In this document: positions 56,183-64,000 of the stretch, in pieces
Layout of the letters: each line of letters starts with the position of its first letter
Numbering within the stretch: the first letter of the stretch is position 1
Assembly: GCF_003367375.1 (NCBI RefSeq)
Contig: NZ_CP031416.1
Location: forward strand, 186,001 to 250,000
Reading direction: 5' to 3'
DNA length: 64,000 bases
DNA from: Gallaecimonas mangrovi
GTDB lineage: Bacteria > Pseudomonadota > Gammaproteobacteria > Enterobacterales > Gallaecimonadaceae
Notes under the pieces: model-generated
Database searches by the model: none
Seen by the model: only the letters and a program-made list of their open reading frames with translations
What the model was told of the DNA's origin: nothing
Made by a program: the position numbers and the translations under genes

Positions 56183-56649
56183 TCAAAGACTATTGGCACA
56201 ATTTGGCCCCCCGCGACCGGCAGATTTTGACCTGGGCCGCGCCGTTTTTTGCCTTGGGGCTTCTCTACTTTGCGGTGTGGCAACCGCTATCGAATGCTGA
56301 AGCAAACGCGCAGCAAACCCTTAATTTTCGCCAGGCGGACCTGCAGTATCTGCACGAGCAGGGTATTAAGGTGCTGATCGCCAAAGGCAGCAAGCTGTCA
56401 GCCGGTTCTGGCAGCCTGACCGACCGCGTTACCCGCAGTGCTAACCAATACGGTATTCGTATCGACCGCTTGCAACCAACGGCCGGTAGCATCAACGTCT
56501 GGATTGACGAAGTGCCTTATCAGAAATTGCTGCAATGGCTGACCGAGTTGCAGCTCAAGCAGGGGCTAAGTGTGTCCCAGGCAGATATTGCCACCGCCGG
56601 CAAGCCCGGCATCGTTAAGGTGCGGCGACTGGAACTGGCAGCAGGCTAA
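56179..56649 (+). CDS. gspM: type II secretion system protein GspM
   Basis: This 156-residue bitopic protein has one N-terminal membrane helix (about 18-37: TWAAPFFALGLLYFAVW) after a short cytoplasmic KDYWHNLAPRDRQI stretch. It then has a coiled-coil and a ferredoxin-like periplasmic domain that pairs with GspL. Starts 4 bases inside gspL and overlaps gspN by one base (TAATG). Confidence 0.93.
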   Translation: MIKDYWHNLAPRDRQILTWAAPFFALGLLYFAVWQPLSNAEANAQQTLNFRQADLQYLHEQGIKVLIAKGSKLSAGSGSLTDRVTRSANQYGIRIDRLQPTAGSINVWIDEVPYQKLLQWLTELQLKQGLSVSQADIATAGKPGIVKVRRLELAAG

Positions 56650-57404
56650 TGATGAAAGCAGTGAAATGGACATTAGCGGCGGTGGTGTTTTTTGTTATCG
56701 CCCTTATTTGGCAGCTACCAGCGGCGGTGGTGCTAGGGCAAATCACGCTGCCACCGCAAGTTGATTTTAAAGGCGTGTCGGGCAGTATTTGGCACGGCGA
56801 GCTTAGCAGCGTAACGGTGCAGGGGGTGCGTTTTGACAGCCTTTCATGGCAGTTACATCCGCTGTCGCTTTTAAGCGGGCACATCGCACTGTCGGTGCAT
56901 AGCCGCCCCGGCGTTACCCGGCTTAGCGGCGAGCTTGCCGCCAGTTTTTCTGGCAAGGTGTCGGTTGATAACTTGCTGGTGCGCACCCCGGTTGCGCCGC
57001 TTGTTGCCGGGGTACGGTTGCCGGTGCCAAGTCAGGTTGGCGGCGATTTAGCCATTGCCATTACCCACTTCACACAAGGCGTGCCTTGGTGCGAAAGCCT
57101 GGCCGGTAAGGCGCAGTGGCTTAATGCCTCGGTGAGCAACCATTTTGGTAACTTTAACCTTGGCCGTATTGATGCCGACCTGGGTTGTGACAAGGGCGTT
57201 ATCACCTCTGCCGTACATGACCAGCCGCCACAGCTTGGCCTGCAATTAGAAGCACGACTTGAAGCGCGGCGCTATCAGGTGCGTGGCTTTGCCAAACCTG
57301 CCGCAGATTTACCCAAGAACCTGAAATCCATTTTCGATTTCTTTGGGCGCCCCCACGGCGACGGCCGCTACCCGCTGCAATTTCAGGGGCCTTTGCCTCG
57401 CTAG
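56649..57404 (+). CDS. gspN: type II secretion system protein GspN
   Basis: This 251-residue protein has an N-terminal membrane helix (about 7-26: WTLAAVVFFVIALIWQLPAA) and a beta-rich periplasmic domain with KGVSGSIWHGELSSVTVQG and PHGDGRYPLQFQGPLP. GspN is present in only part of type II systems, and its role is accessory. It is the last gene of gspC-N; a bidirectional terminator follows at once. gspA, gspB and gspO are not in the window. Confidence 0.92.
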   Translation: MMKAVKWTLAAVVFFVIALIWQLPAAVVLGQITLPPQVDFKGVSGSIWHGELSSVTVQGVRFDSLSWQLHPLSLLSGHIALSVHSRPGVTRLSGELAASFSGKVSVDNLLVRTPVAPLVAGVRLPVPSQVGGDLAIAITHFTQGVPWCESLAGKAQWLNASVSNHFGNFNLGRIDADLGCDKGVITSAVHDQPPQLGLQLEARLEARRYQVRGFAKPAADLPKNLKSIFDFFGRPHGDGRYPLQFQGPLPR

Positions 57405-57432
57405 AAAAAAGCCCTCAGCTGAGGGCTTTTTT
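57405..57432. terminator. bidirectional terminator between gspN and yrfG
   Basis: A perfect palindrome AAAAAAGCCCTCAG/CTGAGGGCTTTTTT, with T-runs on both strands, sits between convergent genes. It ends the gsp operon and the yrfG gene. Confidence 0.9.
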
Positions 57433-57435
57433 GTG

Positions 57436-58119
57436 TCAGCGCGGCGCGGCTATGGCGTCTAGCAAGCTGCGGTAATCACTAATGGCATTAAAACCGTCGA
57501 ACGCTTTGTGAGGCTTTTGCGAGTCGGGGTTGGCAACCCCCAGCAAGTAACCAATGCCAAAGCGGCGCGCCGCTTCCAATATTGGCTGTGAGTCGTCCAC
57601 AAACAGGGTGCGGGCCGGGTCAAAGCCCAAATCTTGCTGCACCGCGTGCCACAGTGATTGCGCTTCTTTTGAGGCACGATACGGGTGGGTTGAAACCAAC
57701 TGGTCGAGGTATTTATCCAGCTCGGTTAGCTCCACTTTCAGTGACAGGCTTTTGGGGTGGGCGTTGGTGAGCAAAATCACCCGCCGGCCACTGGCGCGCA
57801 GCGCCTTCAGAAAGGGCAGGGTGTCGTCGCGTAAACTAATTAAGTGCTTAACTTCGCGGCTGGCGGTGTCGATATCGAGGTTAAGGCGCTCGGTCCAGTA
57901 GTCGTAGCAGTACCATTTAAGGGTGCCAAATACCGCTTGGTATTCGGCATCAATGCGCTTTTGTGCGTCTGCCAGACTAATGTTGTCTTTTTCGGCCAAA
58001 AGCTGCGGCACCCTTTCTAACCAAAAGTGGCTGTCAAAGTGGAGATCCAGCAAAGTGCCGTCCATATCCAATAAAACGGTATCAATTGCTGCCCAATTTA
58101 GCCTTTGGTCATCAAGCAT
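57436..58119 (-). CDS. yrfG: HAD-family nucleotidase YrfG (GMP/IMP 5'-nucleotidase)
   Basis: This 227-residue haloacid-dehalogenase hydrolase has motif I LLDMDGTLLDLHFDSHFW (nucleophile Asp in DMDGT), motif II in ILLTNAHPKSL, Lys in RASKEAQSLWH and acidic motif IV in TLFVDDSQPILEAA. The block WYCYDYWTERLNLD is diagnostic of YrfG, whose E. coli relative dephosphorylates GMP and IMP. It is divergent from nudE, as in E. coli, and convergent with gspN. ATG at 58119, with weak upstream Shine-Dalgarno. Confidence 0.9.
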   Translation of the reverse strand: MLDDQRLNWAAIDTVLLDMDGTLLDLHFDSHFWLERVPQLLAEKDNISLADAQKRIDAEYQAVFGTLKWYCYDYWTERLNLDIDTASREVKHLISLRDDTLPFLKALRASGRRVILLTNAHPKSLSLKVELTELDKYLDQLVSTHPYRASKEAQSLWHAVQQDLGFDPARTLFVDDSQPILEAARRFGIGYLLGVANPDSQKPHKAFDGFNAISDYRSLLDAIAAPR

Positions 58120-58180
58120 CTGGCATCTGTCTCTGTGATTGGGTGTAATGGGAAGGTTATTCTATGACAGCGGTAGCTCT

Positions 58181-58744
58181 ATGACGAAATCAGCCCAGCT
58201 TCCTGAAGTACTTGACGCCGAAATAGTGGCTAAGAGTCGTTTGTTCAAGGTAGAACAGTTGCACCTGCGTTTTTCTAACGGCGTGGAACGCTATTACGAG
58301 AGAATGGCAGGTAAGGGCAGAGGTTCGGTGATGATAGTGCCATTACTTGACGACAACACCCTGCTGCTGGGCCGCGAATATGCCGCCGGCATGCACGCCT
58401 ATGAACTGGGCTTTCCCAAAGGGCTGATTGACCCAGGTGAAGATGCTTTGGCAGCGGCAAACCGCGAGCTACAAGAAGAGATTGGTTATGGCGCCAGGGA
58501 ATGGACGGTACTAAGAGAAGTGTCGATGGCACCGGGGTATTTTGGCTCGAAGATGACCTTGCTTATCGCCCGCGACCTGTACCCTTCGCGCCTGGAAGGG
58601 GACGAACCCGAACCCATTGAAGTGGTGCCCTGGCCGCTGGCCAAGCTCAATGAGCTACGCTATCAGCAAGACTTTTCCGAGGCGCGCAGTCTAACAGCGC
58701 TCCTGCTGGCTCGGGACTGGTTTGAGGAACAGGCCCTGATATGA
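58181..58744 (+). CDS. nudE: ADP compounds hydrolase NudE
   Basis: NudE is a Nudix hydrolase acting on ADP-ribose, Ap3A and NADH. The 187-residue protein has the Nudix box GLIDPGEDALAAANRELQEE continuing to IG (residues about 85-107), matching the Gx5Ex7REUxEExGU pattern, and a C-terminal block EGDEPEPIEVVPWPL typical of NudE. Start at MTKSAQLPEV by alignment with known NudE; an upstream in-frame ATG at 58148 would add 11 residues. The start of cysQ overlaps its end. Confidence 0.93.
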   Translation: MTKSAQLPEVLDAEIVAKSRLFKVEQLHLRFSNGVERYYERMAGKGRGSVMIVPLLDDNTLLLGREYAAGMHAYELGFPKGLIDPGEDALAAANRELQEEIGYGAREWTVLREVSMAPGYFGSKMTLLIARDLYPSRLEGDEPEPIEVVPWPLAKLNELRYQQDFSEARSLTALLLARDWFEEQALI

Positions 58745-59517
58745 ATCCAAATGCCCTACTTGATGATGTAATTGCCTTGGCGCGCCAAGCGGGCGACGCC
58801 ATCTTGCCGTGGTTTCGCTCAGAAGAGCTGGTAACCGAACAAAAGGCCGACGACAGCCCGGTAACCAATGCCGATATTGCTGCCAATAAAGTGATCTTAA
58901 AGGGCCTAAAAGCCCTGACCCCAGACATTCCCATTTTGTCTGAAGAGTCTGGCCATAAGCCCTTTGCCGAAAGGCGACTTTGGCAGGTTTACTGGCTGGT
59001 TGACCCGTTGGACGGCACCCGCGAGTTTGTTGGTGGTTCCCCGGATTTTGCGGTGAACATCGCGCTGGTGGTAGACAACGAACCGGTGCTGGGGGTTATT
59101 CACGCGCCGGTCAGCAAAGACTGTTACTGGGCGATTAAAGGCCAGGGCGTTTTTAAAAATGGCCAGCCGATTCATACCCGTAAACCACCCACGCCGCCGC
59201 TATTGGCGGTGTCTCGCCACCAATCACTGGACTGGCTTAAATCGCACTTGCAACCCGGCTTTGACTTTACCGCCCGGCCCTTTGGTTCTGCCAGCTTGAA
59301 ATCCTGCATGGTGGCCGAAGGCGCAGCCGATGCTTATGTGCGTATCGGCCCTACCGGCGAGTGGGACACCGCCGCCAGCTGGGCCATTGTTTGTGAGGCG
59401 GGTGGCTGCATTGTGGATTTGCACGGCAAGCCGCTGACGTTTAACCGCACCGAAAGCCTGGAAAACCCCAACTACGGCGTGCTGGGGCAACTCAAACCCG
59501 GCGAACTGTTCCCTTAG
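58741..59517 (+). CDS. cysQ: 3'(2'),5'-bisphosphate nucleotidase CysQ
   Basis: CysQ removes the 3'-phosphate of PAP formed during sulfate assimilation. The 258-residue protein is of the inositol monophosphatase fold: ILSEESG near residue 65 and WLVDPLDGTREFVGGSPDF at about 85-104 supply the metal-binding acidic residues, and GEWDTAASWAIVCEAGG near 200 the last Asp. Its ATG overlaps the nudE stop (4 bases), a coupling known in relatives. Confidence 0.94.
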   Translation: MNPNALLDDVIALARQAGDAILPWFRSEELVTEQKADDSPVTNADIAANKVILKGLKALTPDIPILSEESGHKPFAERRLWQVYWLVDPLDGTREFVGGSPDFAVNIALVVDNEPVLGVIHAPVSKDCYWAIKGQGVFKNGQPIHTRKPPTPPLLAVSRHQSLDWLKSHLQPGFDFTARPFGSASLKSCMVAEGAADAYVRIGPTGEWDTAASWAIVCEAGGCIVDLHGKPLTFNRTESLENPNYGVLGQLKPGELFP

Positions 59518-59528
59518 GGTGGTCTACC

Positions 59529-59840
59529 ATGCGCCTTGTTATGTTATTGGTGGCAATACTGCTGGTGTTAGGTGTGGCGCGGATGCTGTTTATTGATAGC
59601 GCCGCGCCAAACAACACTGCGCCGCCCCAAGAAACGGTGAAAAAGGTAAAGCGCCAGCTTGATGACGCCATGGTGCAGAGCCTGTGTTTAAACGCCATCG
59701 AGCAGCGTTACCGCCACCAAAGCGTGCGCATCCGCCGCTTAAAAGACAACCGCTACCAAATTGAAGACCACGGCAACCGCGAGCTGATCTATTGCCAGCT
59801 TGATGCCCAGGGGCTAGCCACACTGAGCGAACGGCCCTGA
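59529..59840 (+). CDS. small membrane-anchored protein of unknown function
   Basis: This 103-residue protein has one N-terminal hydrophobic segment (MLLVAILLVLGVARMLFI) and a soluble, basic, Gln/Arg-rich region with two Cys (SLCLNAIE and IYCQLDA). It lies 11 bases after cysQ in the same direction and probably shares its transcript. No recognised family; similar tails are seen in gammaproteobacterial hypothetical proteins. Confidence 0.6.
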   Translation: MRLVMLLVAILLVLGVARMLFIDSAAPNNTAPPQETVKKVKRQLDDAMVQSLCLNAIEQRYRHQSVRIRRLKDNRYQIEDHGNRELIYCQLDAQGLATLSERP

Positions 59841-60184
59841 ATCCCACCTCGGCAAGACCTTTTGAACGGTCCCTACGCAGCAGATGCAAGTAGCCTGCGT
59901 AACGCGCTATACATCATCTCTCTTTCAATATTGTATCTGTGCTTATTGCGGCCCCTTTGTTTGCACCTTTAGAGCATTTTGGGTTGCTCTGGTATTAAAA
60001 AAGATTTTAATGTAAACATATTGAAAAATTTGCGTTTTAAGTGTGTTGATATAGGCTTTTGTGGCTGCCTGTGGACGGCATTGGTGAGTATAGGTGCCCT
60101 TGTTTGGGGCCATCCAAATTAGGCCTATTGGCAGAGCTTAGTTGGCGATGCTTACTCAGTTGCTGCTGGTTCTTTCCATCCAGT
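59841..60184. other. 344-base intergenic region
   Basis: No gene is supported here. The sequence after 59925 is AT-rich (AAAGATTTTAATGTAAACATATTG, in part) and could contain a promoter, but I see no convincing -35/-10 pair, hairpin or repeat. Short open frames in it lack a translation signal. Confidence 0.35.
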
Positions 60185-60718
60185 TCAACCGGTTTTAAGC
60201 CCGTTTTGGCTCTTATTGCCCAAGCTGCTTTGTGCCATTGGCGGCCACCAGATCATGGACTGGTAGAAGCCATCTGTTGAGGCTTGGTGTTGAAAGCCCA
60301 GCCGCTCATACAGCCTTACCGCCGCATTGAGCGGCGCGACCTGCAACTGTATCGATTTACCCAGCGTCATGGCTTCAGTTTGGAGCTTGCGTAGCAGAGC
60401 ACTGCCGATGCCCAGGCGCTGATGAGTAGGCAGCAGGGCAATGTCTACCACCTGAAAGCCGTGGCTGTTTTCACGGGTAAGCCAGCGCCCGATCGGAGCC
60501 CCGTTACTTTCGAGCAAGCGATAACGCTGGCAGTCATGGTTGAGGAAATACTGCTGGTATTGGGCCTCGAACTGGCTTTGCAGAAAAAGGGCTTTTTGTT
60601 GGTCGTCGAAAGGAAAGCTGGCGAGTTCAGCCTGCCGGCCGACAGCATAAAGTTTGGCCATAAAAGGCCGGTCGTTTGGGGTGATGGCGCGCAATGTGAT
60701 GCCGGTGGGCAAGGGCAT
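60185..60718 (-). CDS. GNAT-family N-acetyltransferase
   Basis: This 177-residue protein has the GNAT acetyl-CoA-binding motif A in DIALLPTHQRLGIGSALLRK (RLGIGS near residue 108) and a motif B with LNAAVRLYERLGFQ near residue 142. Start at MPLPTGITLR with AAGGAAG about 8 bases upstream; the frame is open further upstream to a TTG at 60742. It is divergent from the three collar proteins, with a 58-base gap, and a GNAT gene beside such proteins recurs in my memory of related genomes. Substrate unknown. Confidence 0.85.
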   Translation of the reverse strand: MPLPTGITLRAITPNDRPFMAKLYAVGRQAELASFPFDDQQKALFLQSQFEAQYQQYFLNHDCQRYRLLESNGAPIGRWLTRENSHGFQVVDIALLPTHQRLGIGSALLRKLQTEAMTLGKSIQLQVAPLNAAVRLYERLGFQHQASTDGFYQSMIWWPPMAQSSLGNKSQNGLKTG

Positions 60719-60776
60719 AGGCCAGTCTTCCTTGGTTGGCAACGGACGAATTCAAATAAAAGAGCAAGGAGCAGTT

Positions 60777-61292
60777 ATGGAACCTTATCTGGGTGAAATC
60801 AAACTTTTCGGCGGCAATTTTGCGCCCGAAGGTTGGGCGTTTTGTAACGGCCAATTACTTGCCATTAGCCAATATGAGGAGCTTTACAGCTTACTGGGCA
60901 ACCGCTTTGGTGGCGACGGACGCACGAGCTTTGGGCTACCAAACCTTTGTGGCCGTTTGCCGCTGCACCAAGGCACCAGTACAGCTTCAGGCAGCAGTTA
61001 TGTTTTGGGGCAGCAGGGTGGCCAGGAAAGTGTCACTTTGCTGCAGTCTCAGCTTCCCGCGCACAGCCACCAGGCTTTGGCTGCATCGGCCAGTAACAGC
61101 GGTACTCCACAGAGCCATGTCTGGGCGGGTGGTACCGAAGTTGCGCTTTATGCCTCTTCGGCACCGAATAGCAGCATGGGAGCACAGGCAATATCTGTTG
61201 CGGGAGGCAACTTACCTCATGAGAACGGTATGCCGGCCCTGGCGGTGACTTTCATCATCAGTCTGGTGGGTATCTACCCCTCTGAAAGCTAA
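60777..61292 (+). CDS. phage tail collar-domain protein 1 (Mdp-like)
   Basis: This 171-residue protein is built on the tail-fibre collar domain: GEIKLFGGNFAPEGWAFCNG at residues 6-25, FGGDGRTSFGLPNLCGRLPLH (in two parts, GGDGRTSFGLPNL and GRLPLH), then a variable Ala/Ser-rich middle and a conserved hydrophobic end (ALAVTFIISLVGIYPSES). Such proteins are not only in phages; they occur as stand-alone sets (Mdp type). No phage genes are nearby. AAGGAG is 6 bases before the ATG at 60777. First of three. Confidence 0.85.
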   Translation: MEPYLGEIKLFGGNFAPEGWAFCNGQLLAISQYEELYSLLGNRFGGDGRTSFGLPNLCGRLPLHQGTSTASGSSYVLGQQGGQESVTLLQSQLPAHSHQALAASASNSGTPQSHVWAGGTEVALYASSAPNSSMGAQAISVAGGNLPHENGMPALAVTFIISLVGIYPSES

Positions 61293-61302
61293 AGGAATAG
61301 TC

Positions 61303-61803
61303 ATGTCTGAACCTTTTATCGGTGAGATCCGCGCTTTTGCCTTCGATAAGGTCCCCACAGGGTGGGCGCTGTGTAATGGCCAACTGCTAAACATCGCCAG
61401 CAATCAGGCATTGTTCGCCATCCTCGGTACGACCTATGGCGGCAACGGCACCAGCACCTTTGGCTTACCCAATCTGCAAGGACGAGCCCCTGTCCATGCC
61501 AGCGCTGACCGCACTCTGGGACAAAGTGCCGGCGAGGAAACCCATACCCTGACGGTGGCTGAAATGCCCGTACACAATCACCTTGCTATGGCCCAGAGCG
61601 CAGCGGCAACAGAGTCTTCGCCGGTGGGGCATTACTGGTCTGTGGGTGATTACGCCGACGGCTACGCCAGCACTGCCGACGCCACAATGTCAGAGGCCGC
61701 GATTGGCAGCAGTGGCGGCAGCCAAGCACATAACAACATGCAGCCTTTTCTGGTGGTGAGCTTTTGTATCGCCACCCAAGGGCTTTTCCCCAGCCGAAGT
61801 TAA
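61303..61803 (+). CDS. phage tail collar-domain protein 2 (Mdp-like)
   Basis: This 166-residue paralogue has GEIRAFAFDKVPTGWALCNG, a YGGNGTSTFGLPNLQGRAPV block and an end QPFLVVSFCIATQGLFPSRS. It starts 10 bases after the previous stop (AAAGGAA upstream), so the three are one operon. The middle region (AAATESSPVGHYWSVGDYAD) is different from the other two copies, which suggests they assemble as different subunits. Confidence 0.85.
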   Translation: MSEPFIGEIRAFAFDKVPTGWALCNGQLLNIASNQALFAILGTTYGGNGTSTFGLPNLQGRAPVHASADRTLGQSAGEETHTLTVAEMPVHNHLAMAQSAAATESSPVGHYWSVGDYADGYASTADATMSEAAIGSSGGSQAHNNMQPFLVVSFCIATQGLFPSRS

Positions 61804-61814
61804 GGAACGGATTA

Positions 61815-62336
61815 ATGGACGCATATACCGGTGAGATCCGCCTTTTTGGCGGCAATTTTGCCCCAAGGAGCTGGGCTTTTTGTGACGGCCAGTTAATGCC
61901 TATAAGCCAGAACACGGCGCTATTTTCATTGCTGGGCACCACCTACGGTGGCGATGGCATCAGTACTTTTGCCCTGCCAGACCTGCGTGGGCGTGCGCCT
62001 ATGCACTGGGGGACGGGGCCGGGTCTTAGCCCGTTTGTACTTGGGGAAACGAGCGGTGTAGATACCGTAACGCTGCTGACCTCACAGATGCCAGCCCACA
62101 CTCATCAGGCCCAGGCGGCTACCAGCAGCGATGAACAAGAGCCGCAAAACGCGGTATGGGCACAGGGCCAATCTGGCCGTTTACCGTACGAGCAATACAG
62201 CGACAGTGTTAATACAACCATGTCGCCCCTTGCCTTGACTGCCACTGGCGGCAGCCAGGCCCATAACAACTTACAGCCATATCAGGTGGTGAATTTCATT
62301 ATCTGTCTATATGGCGTTTATCCGCCCCACTCCTAA
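61815..62336 (+). CDS. phage tail collar-domain protein 3 (Mdp-like)
   Basis: This 173-residue third paralogue has GEIRLFGGNFAPRSWAFCDG, YGGDGISTFALPDLRGRAPM and the end QPYQVVNFIICLYGVYPPHS. ATG at 61815 with AAGGAA 8 bases upstream, 11 bases after the previous stop. By eye it is closer to copy 1 than to copy 2 at the N-terminus. It is 57 bases before the large DUF4347 protein. Confidence 0.85.
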   Translation: MDAYTGEIRLFGGNFAPRSWAFCDGQLMPISQNTALFSLLGTTYGGDGISTFALPDLRGRAPMHWGTGPGLSPFVLGETSGVDTVTLLTSQMPAHTHQAQAATSSDEQEPQNAVWAQGQSGRLPYEQYSDSVNTTMSPLALTATGGSQAHNNLQPYQVVNFIICLYGVYPPHS

Positions 62337-62393
62337 CGGTTGGGGCTTTGGAAACACGGGCTTGATGCCTGCTTTTGAGGTGAGGACATACTG

Positions 62394-64000
62394 ATGTGGC
62401 GTTTGTTGCTGCTGTTGTTAACGTTGATGGCTGTTGTCGGCCAAGTGCAAGCCAAAGAGCTGGTGCTGGTAGATGCCGCTTTGGCGCCGGACGTGCATGT
62501 AGAAAAAGGGCAGCAACTGCGAATAGTGCAGAGCTTGGATGAGCTGCCCTCGGCGCTTGCCGGTAGCCAGTGGTCGCGGGTCAGCCTGGTTAGCCACGGT
62601 GCATCAGGTGTTCTTGAAATAGCTGGGCAGCGCCTGGACCAAGCCTATTTAGCAGCGCACCCCGAATTTTTTGCCCGCTGGCAGCAGCACCTAACCGCCG
62701 ATGCCCAGGTGGAACTATGGGGCTGTGACGTGGCCAGTGGGACTGGGTACCAGTTGGTTGATGCAATCTCGGCTAGTATCGCCCGGCCGGTGCTGGCATC
62801 AACAGATGCCACAGGCCCCGCTGCGCTGGGGGGGGATCTAATCCTTGAATATGGTCAAGGCCGCGCTGCTAACAATGTTTTATTGGCCCAGCTGCCCATA
62901 TTGCTGGCGGTGAGTAATGAGGACTTTGAAAGCGTCGCCAGCAGTCCCACTTACTTCTCCAATAACTCCAACATTGGCAACTCCTTCGTCTTTTACAGCA
63001 ACCTCAGTTCCGGTCACGACCCCTTCTATTTGAACTCCCTGACCAGTATCAACGGCAATGGCCCGGATGGTTCCTACTGGTTGTACTTTTATAGTGTCAA
63101 TATCGGCGATGTCACCGAAATACACATCAGTAGCCAGGACGGCTCTGAATTTAAACTCGATTCCTTTTTTCTTGATACCAATGCCGGGGATAGCACCGTC
63201 ACCCTGCACGGCTATAGGGACGGTGTCGAGATAGGTTCGACCACAGCATCCACCGGCACGGTAACGCTTAGCAGCAATACCACTTTTAACAATATTGATG
63301 CTTTGTACATCACCGGCTCCGATCTCGATGTACTGGTTGACGATATTACGGTCTCAGCAGCAGTCAGTGGTGATACTGAAGCGCCAGCAGCGCCATCAAC
63401 CCCGGTGCTTGATAGTAGCTCCGATAGTGGCACCAGTGGCGATAGTATTACTAACGACACCACCCCGACTCTAACCGGTACCGGTGAAGCAAACGCTAGC
63501 CTCGTGGTGCGGGATGGCTCGACCCAGGTAGGAAGTACCACCGTCGACAGCAGTGGTAACTGGAGTGTGACCACCAGCACTTTGGCCGAAGGTAGCCATA
63601 GCTTTACCGCAGTACAGACTGATGGGGCAGGTAATGAATCAGACGCGTCAGCGGCGCTGAGCCTGACCATTGATACCACGGCGCCCAGCGGTTACAGCTT
63701 GGTGGTTGACCAAAGCGAGATTAACAGCAGCAATCAAAGTGAGAGCTCTGTGACCTTTAGCAGCGCTGAGGTTGGCGCAAGCTATCAATTCGCGGTGTCG
63801 AGCAGTGGCGGCGGTACAGCGGTGTCTGGCAGTGGCACCGTTGCGAGCAGTGACCAGCAGCTAACAGGGCTGGATGTTAGCGGCCTTAACGATGGCACCT
63901 TAAGTTACAGCCTGACATTAACTGATGTGGCGGGTAATGCTGGTAGCGCCAGCGTCGCGTCGGTAACCAAAGATACGCAGCAACCAGCTGCCACCTCGAG
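62394..64000 (+). CDS. large secreted DUF4347 / bacterial Ig-like repeat protein (partial, runs off the window)
   Basis: At least 535 residues are visible and the frame stays open to the last base. A signal peptide (LLLLLLTLMAVVGQVQA) is followed by a DUF4347-type domain (about 20-165: LVLVDAALAPDVHVEKG, VSLVSHGASGVLEIAG, ELWGCDVASGTGYQLVDAIS). A beta-rich spacer follows, then Ig-like repeats from about residue 335 (DTTPTLTGTGEANASLVVRD, TDGAGNESDASAALSLTID, then DQSEINSSNQSESSVTFSSA), typical of giant adhesins. TGAGGA precedes the ATG at 62394. The upstream collar operon suggests the same transcript. It probably goes to the cell surface, perhaps by type I secretion. Confidence 0.8.
   Translation, partial: MWRLLLLLLTLMAVVGQVQAKELVLVDAALAPDVHVEKGQQLRIVQSLDELPSALAGSQWSRVSLVSHGASGVLEIAGQRLDQAYLAAHPEFFARWQQHLTADAQVELWGCDVASGTGYQLVDAISASIARPVLASTDATGPAALGGDLILEYGQGRAANNVLLAQLPILLAVSNEDFESVASSPTYFSNNSNIGNSFVFYSNLSSGHDPFYLNSLTSINGNGPDGSYWLYFYSVNIGDVTEIHISSQDGSEFKLDSFFLDTNAGDSTVTLHGYRDGVEIGSTTASTGTVTLSSNTTFNNIDALYITGSDLDVLVDDITVSAAVSGDTEAPAAPSTPVLDSSSDSGTSGDSITNDTTPTLTGTGEANASLVVRDGSTQVGSTTVDSSGNWSVTTSTLAEGSHSFTAVQTDGAGNESDASAALSLTIDTTAPSGYSLVVDQSEINSSNQSESSVTFSSAEVGASYQFAVSSSGGGTAVSGSGTVASSDQQLTGLDVSGLNDGTLSYSLTLTDVAGNAGSASVASVTKDTQQPAATS

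Noticed and set aside
60059-60280. 73-residue frame in the gap after cysQ
   Set aside because: Overlaps the GNAT gene on the other strand, has no ribosome site and an odd Cys/Trp-rich composition.
60777-62336. Prophage remnant suggested by three tail-collar proteins
   Set aside because: No integrase, capsid, terminase, lysis or other tail genes are near, and the neighbours are chromosomal genes plus a large adhesin. A stand-alone collar set is more likely.

Overview
The window is a chromosomal segment from a GC-rich gammaproteobacterium. The gene order comF/bioH, tex, greB, ompR-envZ, pckA, hslO-hslR, gspC-N, yrfG, nudE, cysQ is the conserved block known from Shewanella, Aeromonas and, in part, E. 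coli. Together with the many secreted proteases this suggests an Alteromonadales-like marine or soil bacterium. Gallaecimonas is my best guess at genus, but it is not proven from the sequence.

Layout. 1-826: the end of an unknown membrane protein and two small membrane proteins. 888-6567 (minus): a tripartite RND efflux operon. 6634-8350: comF divergent from bioH, then a small orphan flagellar-like protein. 8471-13584: tex, greB and the ompR-envZ two-component system. 13697-16744: cstA, a small cory-CC-star-type protein and an ArsA-family ATPase. 16956-22674: katG (frameshifted), an NAD(P)-binding oxidoreductase divergent from a LysR regulator, and a beta-propeller phytase (frameshifted) that follows a TonB-dependent receptor (22684-25371). 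25592-28328: a membrane GGDEF protein with an AraC regulator, and a patatin-like protein. 28513-30114: pckA.

Between pckA and hslO, which are near neighbours in related genomes, lies about 14 kb of accessory DNA. It holds three tandem subtilisin-like proteases of about 1,220-1,240 residues each, then a lower-GC island with an Imm49-like immunity gene, two unrecognised AT-rich genes, a remnant of a REP-associated (Y1/RAYT-type) transposase and related short repeats. The conserved block then resumes with hslR-hslO and a complete 12-gene type II secretion operon (gspC to gspN). Two of the three proteases end in a GlyGly-CTERM-like tail, a signal handled by rhombosortase in bacteria with type II secretion, so the proteases and the secretion machine probably work together.

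The right end (60185-64000) holds a GNAT acetyltransferase divergent from three consecutive phage-tail-collar (Mdp-like) proteins and the start of a large DUF4347/Ig-like surface protein that runs off the window. This gene set, the cstA/cory-CC-star/ArsA locus and the protease/immunity island are the best candidates for poorly described biology. Two genes (katG and the phytase) each carry an apparent single-base deletion with all else intact, which may be real recent mutation or assembly error. I saw no rRNA, tRNA, CRISPR array or complete insertion sequence.
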